Part shown: positions 9,118 to 16,360 of the stretch, in pieces
Layout of the letters: every line of letters starts with the position of its first letter
How positions within the stretch are numbered: position 1 is the stretch's first letter
NCBI GenBank assembly: GCA_013298625.1
Contig: JAAFIF010000001.1
Coordinates: forward strand, 1 to 64,000
Length of the DNA: 64,000 nt
Reading direction: 5' to 3'
Origin: Myxococcales bacterium
GTDB taxonomy: Bacteria > Myxococcota_A > Polyangia > Polyangiales > Ga0077539
Program-made: the position numbers and the translations under genes
The notes under the pieces: model-generated
What the model was told of the DNA's origin: nothing
The model's input: only the letters and a program-made list of their open reading frames with translations
Database searches by the model: none

Positions 9118-10428
9118 TCAGGCCTGCTCGCTTTCGCCGAACCACGCGACGTAGCGACGGATCACGTCCGCGCCGCTCTCGACGGCCTCGTCGAACTCGA
9201 AGCCGACAGCGTGAGAAGCGCCCCGTCCGTTGCGGCACCAGCGCACGACCGCCGAGGTCGCGATCAGCGTGCCGGTCATGGGCAACGCGAACTTCAACGT
9301 CACGCGCGCGCCCACCGCGAGAGGGCTGTGCAAGAGGACCTGCATTCCACGCTCGGAGATGTCTTGCGACCGGCCGTCGAACGCCTCGTTGCTGCTGCCC
9401 GCGAGCACGCGCACCGGCGTCAAGAACGGCGCGCGCGGCGAGCGTCGTCGCTGCACGAGGTCGATCACCAGCTCGGTCGGATCCGCCACGCCCACGTCGG
9501 TGTTGCGCAGCTTCGGGTGCTCCGCGAACGCCTGCGTCGCGAGCGGCGCGAGCAGCTGCAGCGAGCCCTCGGGCACCGCCGCGACGCCCTTGAGCGCCTC
9601 GGCGAAAAGCTGCGCGCTCTCGAAGCGCGCGTTGGGGTCCACCGACAGGGCCTTGTCGATCACGCGCGCGACCGTCAGAGGGATCGCGGGATTGACCACG
9701 TTGAGCATCGGCGCGCCCTGCCCCTGCGAGTGCATCACAGCCCGATCGCGCAGGTCCGAGCCGAACGGAATCCGCCCGCTCAGGCACTCGTACGCGACGG
9801 CCGCGAGCGAGAACACGTCCGAGCGAGCGTCGACCACGTCCCGCGCAAACAGCTGCTCTGGAGACATGTATTCGGGCGTCCCGCAGATCGCGCCTGACCG
9901 GGTGATCTTGACCCGCTCGGGCGTGGACTTGGGAAGCAGGGCGATCCCGAAGTCCAGCAGTTTGACGGTGTCCGAGCGGCCCTCGCGCACGATGAAGAGG
10001 TTGCTCGGCTTGACGTCGCGGTGCACCACGCCGTGCGCGTGCACCTCGCTCAAGGTCTGCGCGACCTGGTCGATCACGCGCACGCTGTCCGCGAGCCCGA
10101 TCGTCCGCCGCGCGGCGAGGATGCCGTCCAGCGGTCGCCCGCGCAGCATCTCCATCACCACGTAGGGGCCGTGCCGAGAGTCCTCGGCGCAGTCGAGCAC
10201 GCGAACGACGCCGCGCTCGCCCACCATCGCCAACGCCTGCGCCTCGCGAAACAAGCGCTCTCGGACGTGAATGTCCCCGAGCGTCTCGTGGGTCAACAGC
10301 TTGACCGCGACCTGCGTGCGCAGCCGTTGGTGGCGCGCTTCGAAGACAACGCCCATTCCCCCGCGGGCGATCTCACGCTGAAGCACGAGCCGATCCGCCA
10401 ATACGCTGCCAACCGCCGCTTCTTCCAT
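9118..10428 (-). CDS. Ser/Thr protein kinase with C-terminal PilZ domain
   Basis: 436 residues from ATG 10428; an in-frame GTG at 10440 would add four residues and neither has a good Shine-Dalgarno. The kinase domain (about 12-285) has GGMGVVFEA, VAVKLL (K43), HRDVKPSN (D138), LLDFG (D159) and MSPEQ. A linker leads to a PilZ domain (about 325-430) with RRSPR (R328-R332, RxxxR) and DISERG (D356, S358, G361, DxSxxG), then VVRWCRNG and VGFEFDE. Both halves keep their functional residues, so kinase activity may respond to c-di-GMP; this is inference. The gene is coupled to the EAL gene downstream and follows a REC-GGDEF gene by about 190 bp of AT-richer DNA. No membrane segment is seen. Confidence 0.93.
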   Translation of the reverse strand: MEEAAVGSVLADRLVLQREIARGGMGVVFEARHQRLRTQVAVKLLTHETLGDIHVRERLFREAQALAMVGERGVVRVLDCAEDSRHGPYVVMEMLRGRPLDGILAARRTIGLADSVRVIDQVAQTLSEVHAHGVVHRDVKPSNLFIVREGRSDTVKLLDFGIALLPKSTPERVKITRSGAICGTPEYMSPEQLFARDVVDARSDVFSLAAVAYECLSGRIPFGSDLRDRAVMHSQGQGAPMLNVVNPAIPLTVARVIDKALSVDPNARFESAQLFAEALKGVAAVPEGSLQLLAPLATQAFAEHPKLRNTDVGVADPTELVIDLVQRRRSPRAPFLTPVRVLAGSSNEAFDGRSQDISERGMQVLLHSPLAVGARVTLKFALPMTGTLIATSAVVRWCRNGRGASHAVGFEFDEAVESGADVIRRYVAWFGESEQA

Positions 10429-10617
10429 GACGACAATCACAGTCGGTCAATCGTGGAAATTCATTAGGCCAAGTGCAGTTCTTTCGCTTTCGTCGTCAGT
10501 TTGTCTAAAAACCCATGATTCAATTGAACAAAATTTCTGCACACGTGGCGCACACATTGCGCGACTCATCGGTCTGTTGCCTCCCCATTGCAGTCACACA
10601 TTCCAGACTTCAGCTGT

Positions 10618-12036
10618 TCAAGCGGACTTCGAGTACCGCTCGCTGTCCACGATGACGCGGTTTCGTCCGGACTGCTTCGCGCAATAGAGCGCCTCGTCCG
10701 CGCGACGCAGCACGCCGTCGGGCCCGTCGTCGCCCAGCATCGCCACGCCCATCGACGCCGAAACGCTCAGCCCCACGCGCACTTGCGCGAGCCCCAGCCC
10801 CTCGATGCGCGCGCGGATCCGCTCGCACACCAGCCGCGCGCCCTCCTCACCGGTCTGCGGAAACACCAGCAAGAACTCTTCTCCGCCCCACCGCGCCACA
10901 AGATCCGAACGACGCACCGCGGCAGCCAGCGTCGCCGCCACCTTGCGCAACACCACGTCCCCCACGTCGTGCCCGAACCCGTCGTTGACCCGCTTGAAGT
11001 GGTCGATGTCCAACATCGCCACCGACACCTCGTGCGCGTTGCGCCGCGCGCTCACCACCGAGCGCTCGAGAAAGTCCCGCGCCGCTCGTCGGTTCGCGAT
11101 CCCCGTCAGCTCGTCGGACATCGCGTGCTTCGTCGTCTGCTCGAGCAGCAACGTCAGCTGCAACACCGCAGGAAGCTCAGCCGCCACCCAGTCGAGCACA
11201 GCAGCGTCCGCGCTGCTCAACGACTGATCCGCCGCCGCGATCGCGATCGAGCCGATGGTCTCTTCGCCGAACTCGATCGCGCGCACCTCGACCCGCTCGC
11301 GCGCAGACCGCGGCGCGCACTGCTCTTCTTCGATCCGCTCGACCAGCGCGTCTCGGCCCGCGCCGAGCCCCAAGATCGCCTCGCGCTCCGCCTCGGCGTC
11401 GCTGCCGCTGTGCATCATCCACACTTGATCTCGATGCCCGCGCAGCGCGATCGCGCACCAGCGAAACTCGAGGATCGACCCAAGCAGCGAGGCCACGCGC
11501 CGAAACGCTCCGCCCATCGTCGACTCGAGCGCCGCGATCCCGCGCACCCTGCCCCGCAGCACGCTCTCGAACAGCGTCGCGTCGAGCAAGTGTCCGAGCC
11601 GCGCCGCCACCGAGCGCCCGCCGGCCCGAGACTGAATCGACACGTTCGAGATCCTCGGCTGGCGGCTCAGCTGATCGAGCAGCGACGGCAGCCGCCGCAG
11701 CTCGCTCTTCGCCAGGTACGCGCTCGCGCCGGACTCGATGGCCCAGAACAGCCCCCGCCGCGTGCTCGTCGCGGTCAACACCACGACCGGCGTCTTCGAC
11801 GTCCGCTCGTCCGCGCTCAGCAGCCGGCATAGCTGCGTCCCGGTGATCCCGTTCATGTGATGGTCGCACACGATCGCGTCGAACGACGTCGAGACCGCCA
11901 GCTCGGCCCCCATCTCGCCGTCCCCCGCTTCGACCGTCAGCCAGCCGTGCGAGCGCAGCATGGCGCACACGATGGCACGACATGCGGGCGAGTCGTCGAT
12001 CACCAACACCTTGCGCTGCACGATTGGCTCAGCCAT
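10618..12036 (-). CDS. Response regulator diguanylate cyclase (REC-GAF-like-GGDEF)
   Basis: 472 residues. The receiver (about 8-125) has acidic pair D14-D15, phosphoacceptor D58 and K110. A middle region (about 160-300) looks GAF-like. The GGDEF domain (about 305-470) has the active-site variant GGEEF (384-388), which is catalytically competent in known enzymes. RRSD at 375-378 is an RxxD inhibitory site five residues before it. The protein should make c-di-GMP on phosphorylation and be subject to product inhibition. No cognate histidine kinase is adjacent. It is upstream of the kinase-PilZ and EAL genes on the same strand, completing a synthesis-degradation-effector set. Confidence 0.93.
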   Translation of the reverse strand: MAEPIVQRKVLVIDDSPACRAIVCAMLRSHGWLTVEAGDGEMGAELAVSTSFDAIVCDHHMNGITGTQLCRLLSADERTSKTPVVVLTATSTRRGLFWAIESGASAYLAKSELRRLPSLLDQLSRQPRISNVSIQSRAGGRSVAARLGHLLDATLFESVLRGRVRGIAALESTMGGAFRRVASLLGSILEFRWCAIALRGHRDQVWMMHSGSDAEAEREAILGLGAGRDALVERIEEEQCAPRSARERVEVRAIEFGEETIGSIAIAAADQSLSSADAAVLDWVAAELPAVLQLTLLLEQTTKHAMSDELTGIANRRAARDFLERSVVSARRNAHEVSVAMLDIDHFKRVNDGFGHDVGDVVLRKVAATLAAAVRRSDLVARWGGEEFLLVFPQTGEEGARLVCERIRARIEGLGLAQVRVGLSVSASMGVAMLGDDGPDGVLRRADEALYCAKQSGRNRVIVDSERYSKSA

Positions 12037-12117
12037 GGACCTCGGTCTTCAATCGGCCCGCCGCGGCAGAGTCTTAAAGCCGGCGCCCCCTCATCGAAGC
12101 CGTTGGGCAAAAAGCCC

Positions 12118-12909
12118 TCAGGATCGATAGCGCCCCGAGAGAAAGTCCTGCGTTCGCTTGTCCGTCGGCCGAGTGAACATCGCGCGGGTCTCGCCACACT
12201 CGACCAGCGCTCCGCCGTCGAGAAACGCCACCGTCTGCGAGACCCGCGCCGCCTGCGCCATCGAGTGCGTCACCACCACGATGGCCAGCGTCCTGCGCAG
12301 CTCTGCCAGCAGATCCTCGACCCGCGCGGTCGCCCCAGGGTCGAGCGCGCTCGTCGGCTCGTCGAGCAGCAGCACCTCGGGCTCGACCGCCAGCGCCCGC
12401 GCGATGCACAAGCGCTGCTGCTGCCCCAGCGACAGCGCGCTGGCGTCGCCGTCGAGCCTGTCCTTCACCTCGTCCCACAGCGCCGCGCGGCGCAGCGCGC
12501 TCTCGACGAGCCGGGTGATCGTCCGCTTGTCCCGTTGCCCCGCGGCGCGAGGCCCGTACGCAACGTTGTCGAACACCGGCATCGCGAACACGGCAGGCCG
12601 CTGAAACACCAGCCCCACGCGCCGACGCAGCGCCACGACGTCGACGCCCGCCCGGTAGATGTCCGCGCCGTCGAGCAGCACCGAGCCGGTCACCTTCGCG
12701 CCGTCGACGCCGTCGTTCATGCGGTTGAGCACGCGGAGCAACGTGCTCTTTCCGCAGCCAGAGGGGCCGACGATGGCGCTCACCGCGCGGCCGGCTACGG
12801 TCAGGTCCACCGAGCGCAACGCCACGCGCGAGCCGTACGCGCAGGACACCGCGCGCAGCTCGACCCTCGCTTCGCTGCGCGCACTCGAATCAGGGATCGC
12901 TTCGCTCAC
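12118..12909 (-). CDS. pstB: Phosphate ABC transporter ATP-binding protein
   Basis: 263 residues, the normal PstB length. Visible are Walker A GPSGCGKST, the PstB-type segment with VFDNVAYGPR, signature LSLGQQQR, Walker B VLLLDEPTSALDP and the switch His in VVVTHSM. It energises phosphate uptake by PstSCA at the inner membrane. Start is GTG 12909 with GAGG just upstream. The transporter partners are absent from the window and the next gene downstream is the diguanylate cyclase 81 bp on, so this is a detached copy. Another phosphonate or amino-acid type ABC subunit is possible, but the Q-rich signature and the VAYGPR segment favour PstB. Confidence 0.85.
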   Translation of the reverse strand: MSEAIPDSSARSEARVELRAVSCAYGSRVALRSVDLTVAGRAVSAIVGPSGCGKSTLLRVLNRMNDGVDGAKVTGSVLLDGADIYRAGVDVVALRRRVGLVFQRPAVFAMPVFDNVAYGPRAAGQRDKRTITRLVESALRRAALWDEVKDRLDGDASALSLGQQQRLCIARALAVEPEVLLLDEPTSALDPGATARVEDLLAELRRTLAIVVVTHSMAQAARVSQTVAFLDGGALVECGETRAMFTRPTDKRTQDFLSGRYRS

Positions 12910-13037
12910 CGCCGCCTCTGCCCGCGCAGTGTGCGCTGTTCTGCGCCTCGCTCACAACCACCCGCGCGCCTCGCGTGAGCGCTTCTCAGAGGAGGGTCGA
13001 CGAGACGATCACCTCGGTCGTACCGTCCTCAGCTGAC

Positions 13038-13856
13038 ATGAACGAGCCGCAAGCGCCTCGGGGCGCGATCGAGAGCCCATTTCGCAACGACTTGTTTCGC
13101 GACCGCGTCGCGATCGTCACCGGCGGAGGCACTGGCATCGGCCGCGCCGTGTGCGAAGAGCTCGGCGCGCTCGGAGCCAAGATCGCCATCTGCGGCCGCC
13201 GCCAAGAGCCGCTCGACGAGACCCGCGCCGCGCTCGAAGCGAAGGGCATCGCCGTGCACGCCGCGAGCTGCGACATCCGCGACGCCGAGGCCGTGAGCGC
13301 CTACGTGAGCGCCGTGCTCGGCAAGTTTGGCCGGGTGGACATCCTGGTGAACAACGCTGGAGGGCAGTTTCCGTCGCCCGCGTCGGTGATGAAGCCCAAG
13401 GGCTTCGAGGCGGTGGTGCGCAACAACCTCGTGGGGACGTTCAACGTCACGCACGCAGTGGCCAATCAGGCGATGATTCCGCAGAAATCAGGGCGGATCG
13501 TCAACGTGATCGCCAACGTGTTTCGAGGGTTTCCGGGGATGGCGCACACGGGCGCGGCGCGCGCGGGCGTGGACAACCTCACCAAGTCGCTGGCCGTCGA
13601 GTGGGCCCCGCACAACATCCAAGTCACCTCGGTCGCCCCAGGCACCATCGAGTCCTCGGGCACCGACCGCTATCCCCCCGAGCTGCTCGTCAAAGCCCGC
13701 CAGCAAACCCCCGCTCGCCGCCTCGGAACGCCCGAAGAAGTCTCTCACCTCATCGCCTACCTCGCCTCGGACGCCGCCGACTACATCACCGGCTCGACCA
13801 TCTACATCGACGGCGGCGCCTCGCTGTGGGGCGACATCTGGGACGTTGTCAGCTGA
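13038..13856 (+). CDS. SDR-family enoyl-CoA reductase-like oxidoreductase
   Basis: 272 residues from ATG 13038; an in-frame GTG at 12975 would add 21 residues. The Rossmann nucleotide motif TGGGTGIG and NNAGG are clear. The usual YxxxK catalytic motif is replaced by the TGAARAGVDNLTKSLAVEW region, where the Lys remains and Tyr is missing. This is characteristic of the peroxisomal trans-2-enoyl-CoA reductase / 2,4-dienoyl-CoA reductase branch of the SDR family, so the change is a subfamily mark and not a defect. Likely substrate is an unsaturated fatty acyl-CoA with NADPH. It is divergent from pstB and no lipid gene is adjacent. Confidence 0.8.
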   Translation: MNEPQAPRGAIESPFRNDLFRDRVAIVTGGGTGIGRAVCEELGALGAKIAICGRRQEPLDETRAALEAKGIAVHAASCDIRDAEAVSAYVSAVLGKFGRVDILVNNAGGQFPSPASVMKPKGFEAVVRNNLVGTFNVTHAVANQAMIPQKSGRIVNVIANVFRGFPGMAHTGAARAGVDNLTKSLAVEWAPHNIQVTSVAPGTIESSGTDRYPPELLVKARQQTPARRLGTPEEVSHLIAYLASDAADYITGSTIYIDGGASLWGDIWDVVS

Positions 13857-13923
13857 TCGAGCGGCTCTTTCGGCCAGAACTTTTTGCGCCCAGCGGCGTC
13901 TAGGCGCATCACTCGTGCAAGTC

Positions 13924-14724
13924 ATGACGCGCGTCTCTGCGAGTTGGTCACCGTGCGCCGCGCTCGTCGTCGCGATCGCGATCGGACACGCAGCGTGCAT
14001 GCAGGAGGCGAGCGCCCAACGACGCCCCGCCGCCGCGCGCGCTCGGCAATCGCCCTTGGCGGCCCTCCTCGCGCCGCGGGCCCCTGAGCCCGCGCTCGGC
14101 AGCGGACCGGCCACGGCGGCGGCAGCGAGGACCGTCGCGAGGATCGAAGCGATCGAGCGCAACCTCCGGGTCGCGAGCTATCGTCACGATACGCGCGTCG
14201 ACGAGCGCGCAGGGCGCTACGAGTTCGACTGCTCGGGGCTCATCGCGTGGGTGTTGGCGCGCTCGGCGCCGCTCGCGCACCGCGAGACGCTGCAGCAGGC
14301 GAGCGGCGGACGGCCCCTCGCAGCGGACTATGCGCGCGCGTTTCTGCGCGTGCGGCCAGAGCAGCAACGGGGTGCGTGGACGCGCGTCGCGCGCGTGGGC
14401 GACGCGCGGCCCGGGGACGTTCTCGCGTGGATCAAGCCCAGAATCGTGCGCTCGAACAACACCGGACACGTGGTGTTCGTCGTCGGAGCGCCGCGACGCT
14501 CGACGCGCTACGAACACGCCTGGCTCGTCCCCATCGCAGACTCCTCGCGCTATCGCCACCAGGACGACTCGCGCGAAGGCTCCGATCGCACCGGTCTCGG
14601 CCGCGGAACGATCATGATCACCGAAGACCCCGCCACGGGCGCCCCGCGCGCGTTCGGCTGGTTCGGCGAGCTCAGCCCCTACGTCCTCGACACGCAGATC
14701 GCCATCGGACGCCCAGAACGCTAA
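13924..14724 (+). CDS. Exported NlpC/P60-like cysteine hydrolase
   Basis: 266 residues from ATG 13924; the frame extends upstream but would overlap the SDR gene and lose the signal peptide. The signal segment ends near HAAC or ASAQ, so either a lipoprotein or a cleaved secreted protein. The catalytic Cys motif FDCSGLIAWVL and the later His in NNTGHVVFVVG match the NlpC/P60 pattern for peptidoglycan or related amide hydrolysis in the periplasm. The gene is followed by a membrane Ser/Thr kinase after 56 bp on the same strand. Substrate unproven. Confidence 0.75.
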   Translation: MTRVSASWSPCAALVVAIAIGHAACMQEASAQRRPAAARARQSPLAALLAPRAPEPALGSGPATAAAARTVARIEAIERNLRVASYRHDTRVDERAGRYEFDCSGLIAWVLARSAPLAHRETLQQASGGRPLAADYARAFLRVRPEQQRGAWTRVARVGDARPGDVLAWIKPRIVRSNNTGHVVFVVGAPRRSTRYEHAWLVPIADSSRYRHQDDSREGSDRTGLGRGTIMITEDPATGAPRAFGWFGELSPYVLDTQIAIGRPER

Positions 14725-14780
14725 CGACCACGCAGACCTGTACGCAAGCCGCGCTTGTCCGCTACAGTCCCTGCGATCGC

Positions 14781-16334
14781 GTGAACAACCGTCCTCAAAG
14801 CCTCCAGCTCGGCGGCCTCGTTGGAGGCAAATACCGCCTGCTGAAGAAGATCGGCGAAGGAGGGCACGGTCGCGTGTACCGAGCGATCAACACATTGCTC
14901 GGCCGCGAAGTCGCGATCAAAGTCCTCAAGCCCGAGCTCGTCGGCGACGAGACCGCCAAGAAGCGCTTCTTTCGCGAGGCCAAGACCGCCAACCTCGTCC
15001 GTCACCCCAACGTCGTCGACGTGCTCGACGTCGGTGACAGCGACGAGGGGCCGTGGATGGTGCAAGAGCTTCTGGTGGGAGAGCCCCTCTCCGCGATCCT
15101 CTCGCGCGAAGGAACGCTCACCACCAAGCACACAATCGAGCTGCTGCTCCCGGTGCTCAGCGCGCTCGCCGTCGCCCACGCGCGCGGCATCGCGCACCGC
15201 GATTTCAAACCCGAAAACGTCTTTCTCGTCCGCGGAGACGAGGGCGCCGTCACGCCGAAGATCTTGGACTTCGGCTTGTCCAAGTCGTCCATTCGCTTCG
15301 GCGGCCCCCGCGACAGCGACCGCATCACGGGCACCGGTGTCGTCGTCGGGACGCCCGCGTACCTCGCGCCCGAGCGCGTTCGCATGGAGAGCGAAGGCGA
15401 CGTGCGCGGTGATGTCTGGGCCATCGGCGTGGTGCTCTACGAGTGCACGACGGGGTTTCTGCCGTTTCCTGCGCGGACCGTGCGCGAGATGTTCATTCAG
15501 ATCTCCAACGGCAACGCGACGCCGATCGAAGACGTGTTTCCCGAGGTCGATCCCAGCTTCGCGACCATCGTGATGCGCTGCCTGCGCAAAGACCCCGAGC
15601 AGCGCTACCCGTCCGCGGCCGAGATCGAAGAAGACATCCGTCGCTACCTCGACGGCCTCTCGCCCGAGGTCACGCAGCGCCACGCCGCTGTGCGGCTGCC
15701 TCCCGACACCATCGACGCGACGCCGCAGCCCGACGACGCAGCGTCTCGCGCGGTCCCCACGCTCATCGAGACGTCCGCCGACGCCGTCCCTGAAGCGCGA
15801 AAATCCCAGGCAAAATCCACGCGATCGTCTGCTCCGCCCAAGGCCGAAGCGCTCGCAGAGACCCCCGCCGACCCCAACCACGACCCGAACCCCGACCCGC
15901 TGCCCGCAGCGAGCGGCCGCGTCGCCAAGCCCACGCCCGCGACCACCACGACGGACGAAGACGAGCCCAGCGCCACCACCCGAGTGCTCATGGTCGTGCT
16001 CGCGATCATCGCGCTCGGCGTCGTGCTCGCGCTGTGGCGCTCGGGTTCTGCGAGCAGCACGCCCACGCCCGCATCCGGCGCAACGCAGGACGCAGACCTC
16101 CCAGCGCCCATCGAAGACGCCGCGTCTGCAGCCGCCGTCCCTGCGACGGACCACGACGAGCCAGACGCGAACGCCACGGACGCGCCGCTGATCGTGCCCG
16201 AGCAAGACGCGGCAGAGCACGCGCCCGCGACGCAACGGACAGGGCGCAACAACGGCACCAGCAACCGCGTAGAGACGCGCGACGCGGGGGCGAGCCGAGG
16301 CCCCGCAGCGGTTCAGCTGCGCGACAACCGTTAG
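14781..16334 (+). CDS. Membrane-anchored Ser/Thr protein kinase
   Basis: 517 residues from GTG 14781, chosen because the kinase fold begins soon after it. Kinase domain about 15-290: GEGGHGRVY, VAIKVL (K47), HRDFKPEN, ILDFGLSK and LAPER, all active-site residues present. A low-complexity Pro/Ala/Asp linker follows, then one transmembrane segment (about 402-422, VLMVVLAIIALGVVLALW) and an about 95-residue acidic, Ala/Asp-rich exterior tail with no recognisable domain. The layout (cytoplasmic kinase, single TM, periplasmic sensor) is that of PknB-like receptors. Adjacent to the NlpC/P60-like gene, so a cell-wall role is possible but inferred. Confidence 0.92.
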   Translation: MNNRPQSLQLGGLVGGKYRLLKKIGEGGHGRVYRAINTLLGREVAIKVLKPELVGDETAKKRFFREAKTANLVRHPNVVDVLDVGDSDEGPWMVQELLVGEPLSAILSREGTLTTKHTIELLLPVLSALAVAHARGIAHRDFKPENVFLVRGDEGAVTPKILDFGLSKSSIRFGGPRDSDRITGTGVVVGTPAYLAPERVRMESEGDVRGDVWAIGVVLYECTTGFLPFPARTVREMFIQISNGNATPIEDVFPEVDPSFATIVMRCLRKDPEQRYPSAAEIEEDIRRYLDGLSPEVTQRHAAVRLPPDTIDATPQPDDAASRAVPTLIETSADAVPEARKSQAKSTRSSAPPKAEALAETPADPNHDPNPDPLPAASGRVAKPTPATTTTDEDEPSATTRVLMVVLAIIALGVVLALWRSGSASSTPTPASGATQDADLPAPIEDAASAAAVPATDHDEPDANATDAPLIVPEQDAAEHAPATQRTGRNNGTSNRVETRDAGASRGPAAVQLRDNR

Positions 16335-16360
16335 AGACCCGCGCAGGACCAGCGCGAGCG

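Noticed and set aside
12975..13037. GTG start giving the SDR protein 21 more residues
   Set aside because: No ribosome site before it and the extra residues are not part of the SDR fold; ATG 13038 preferred, though not proven.
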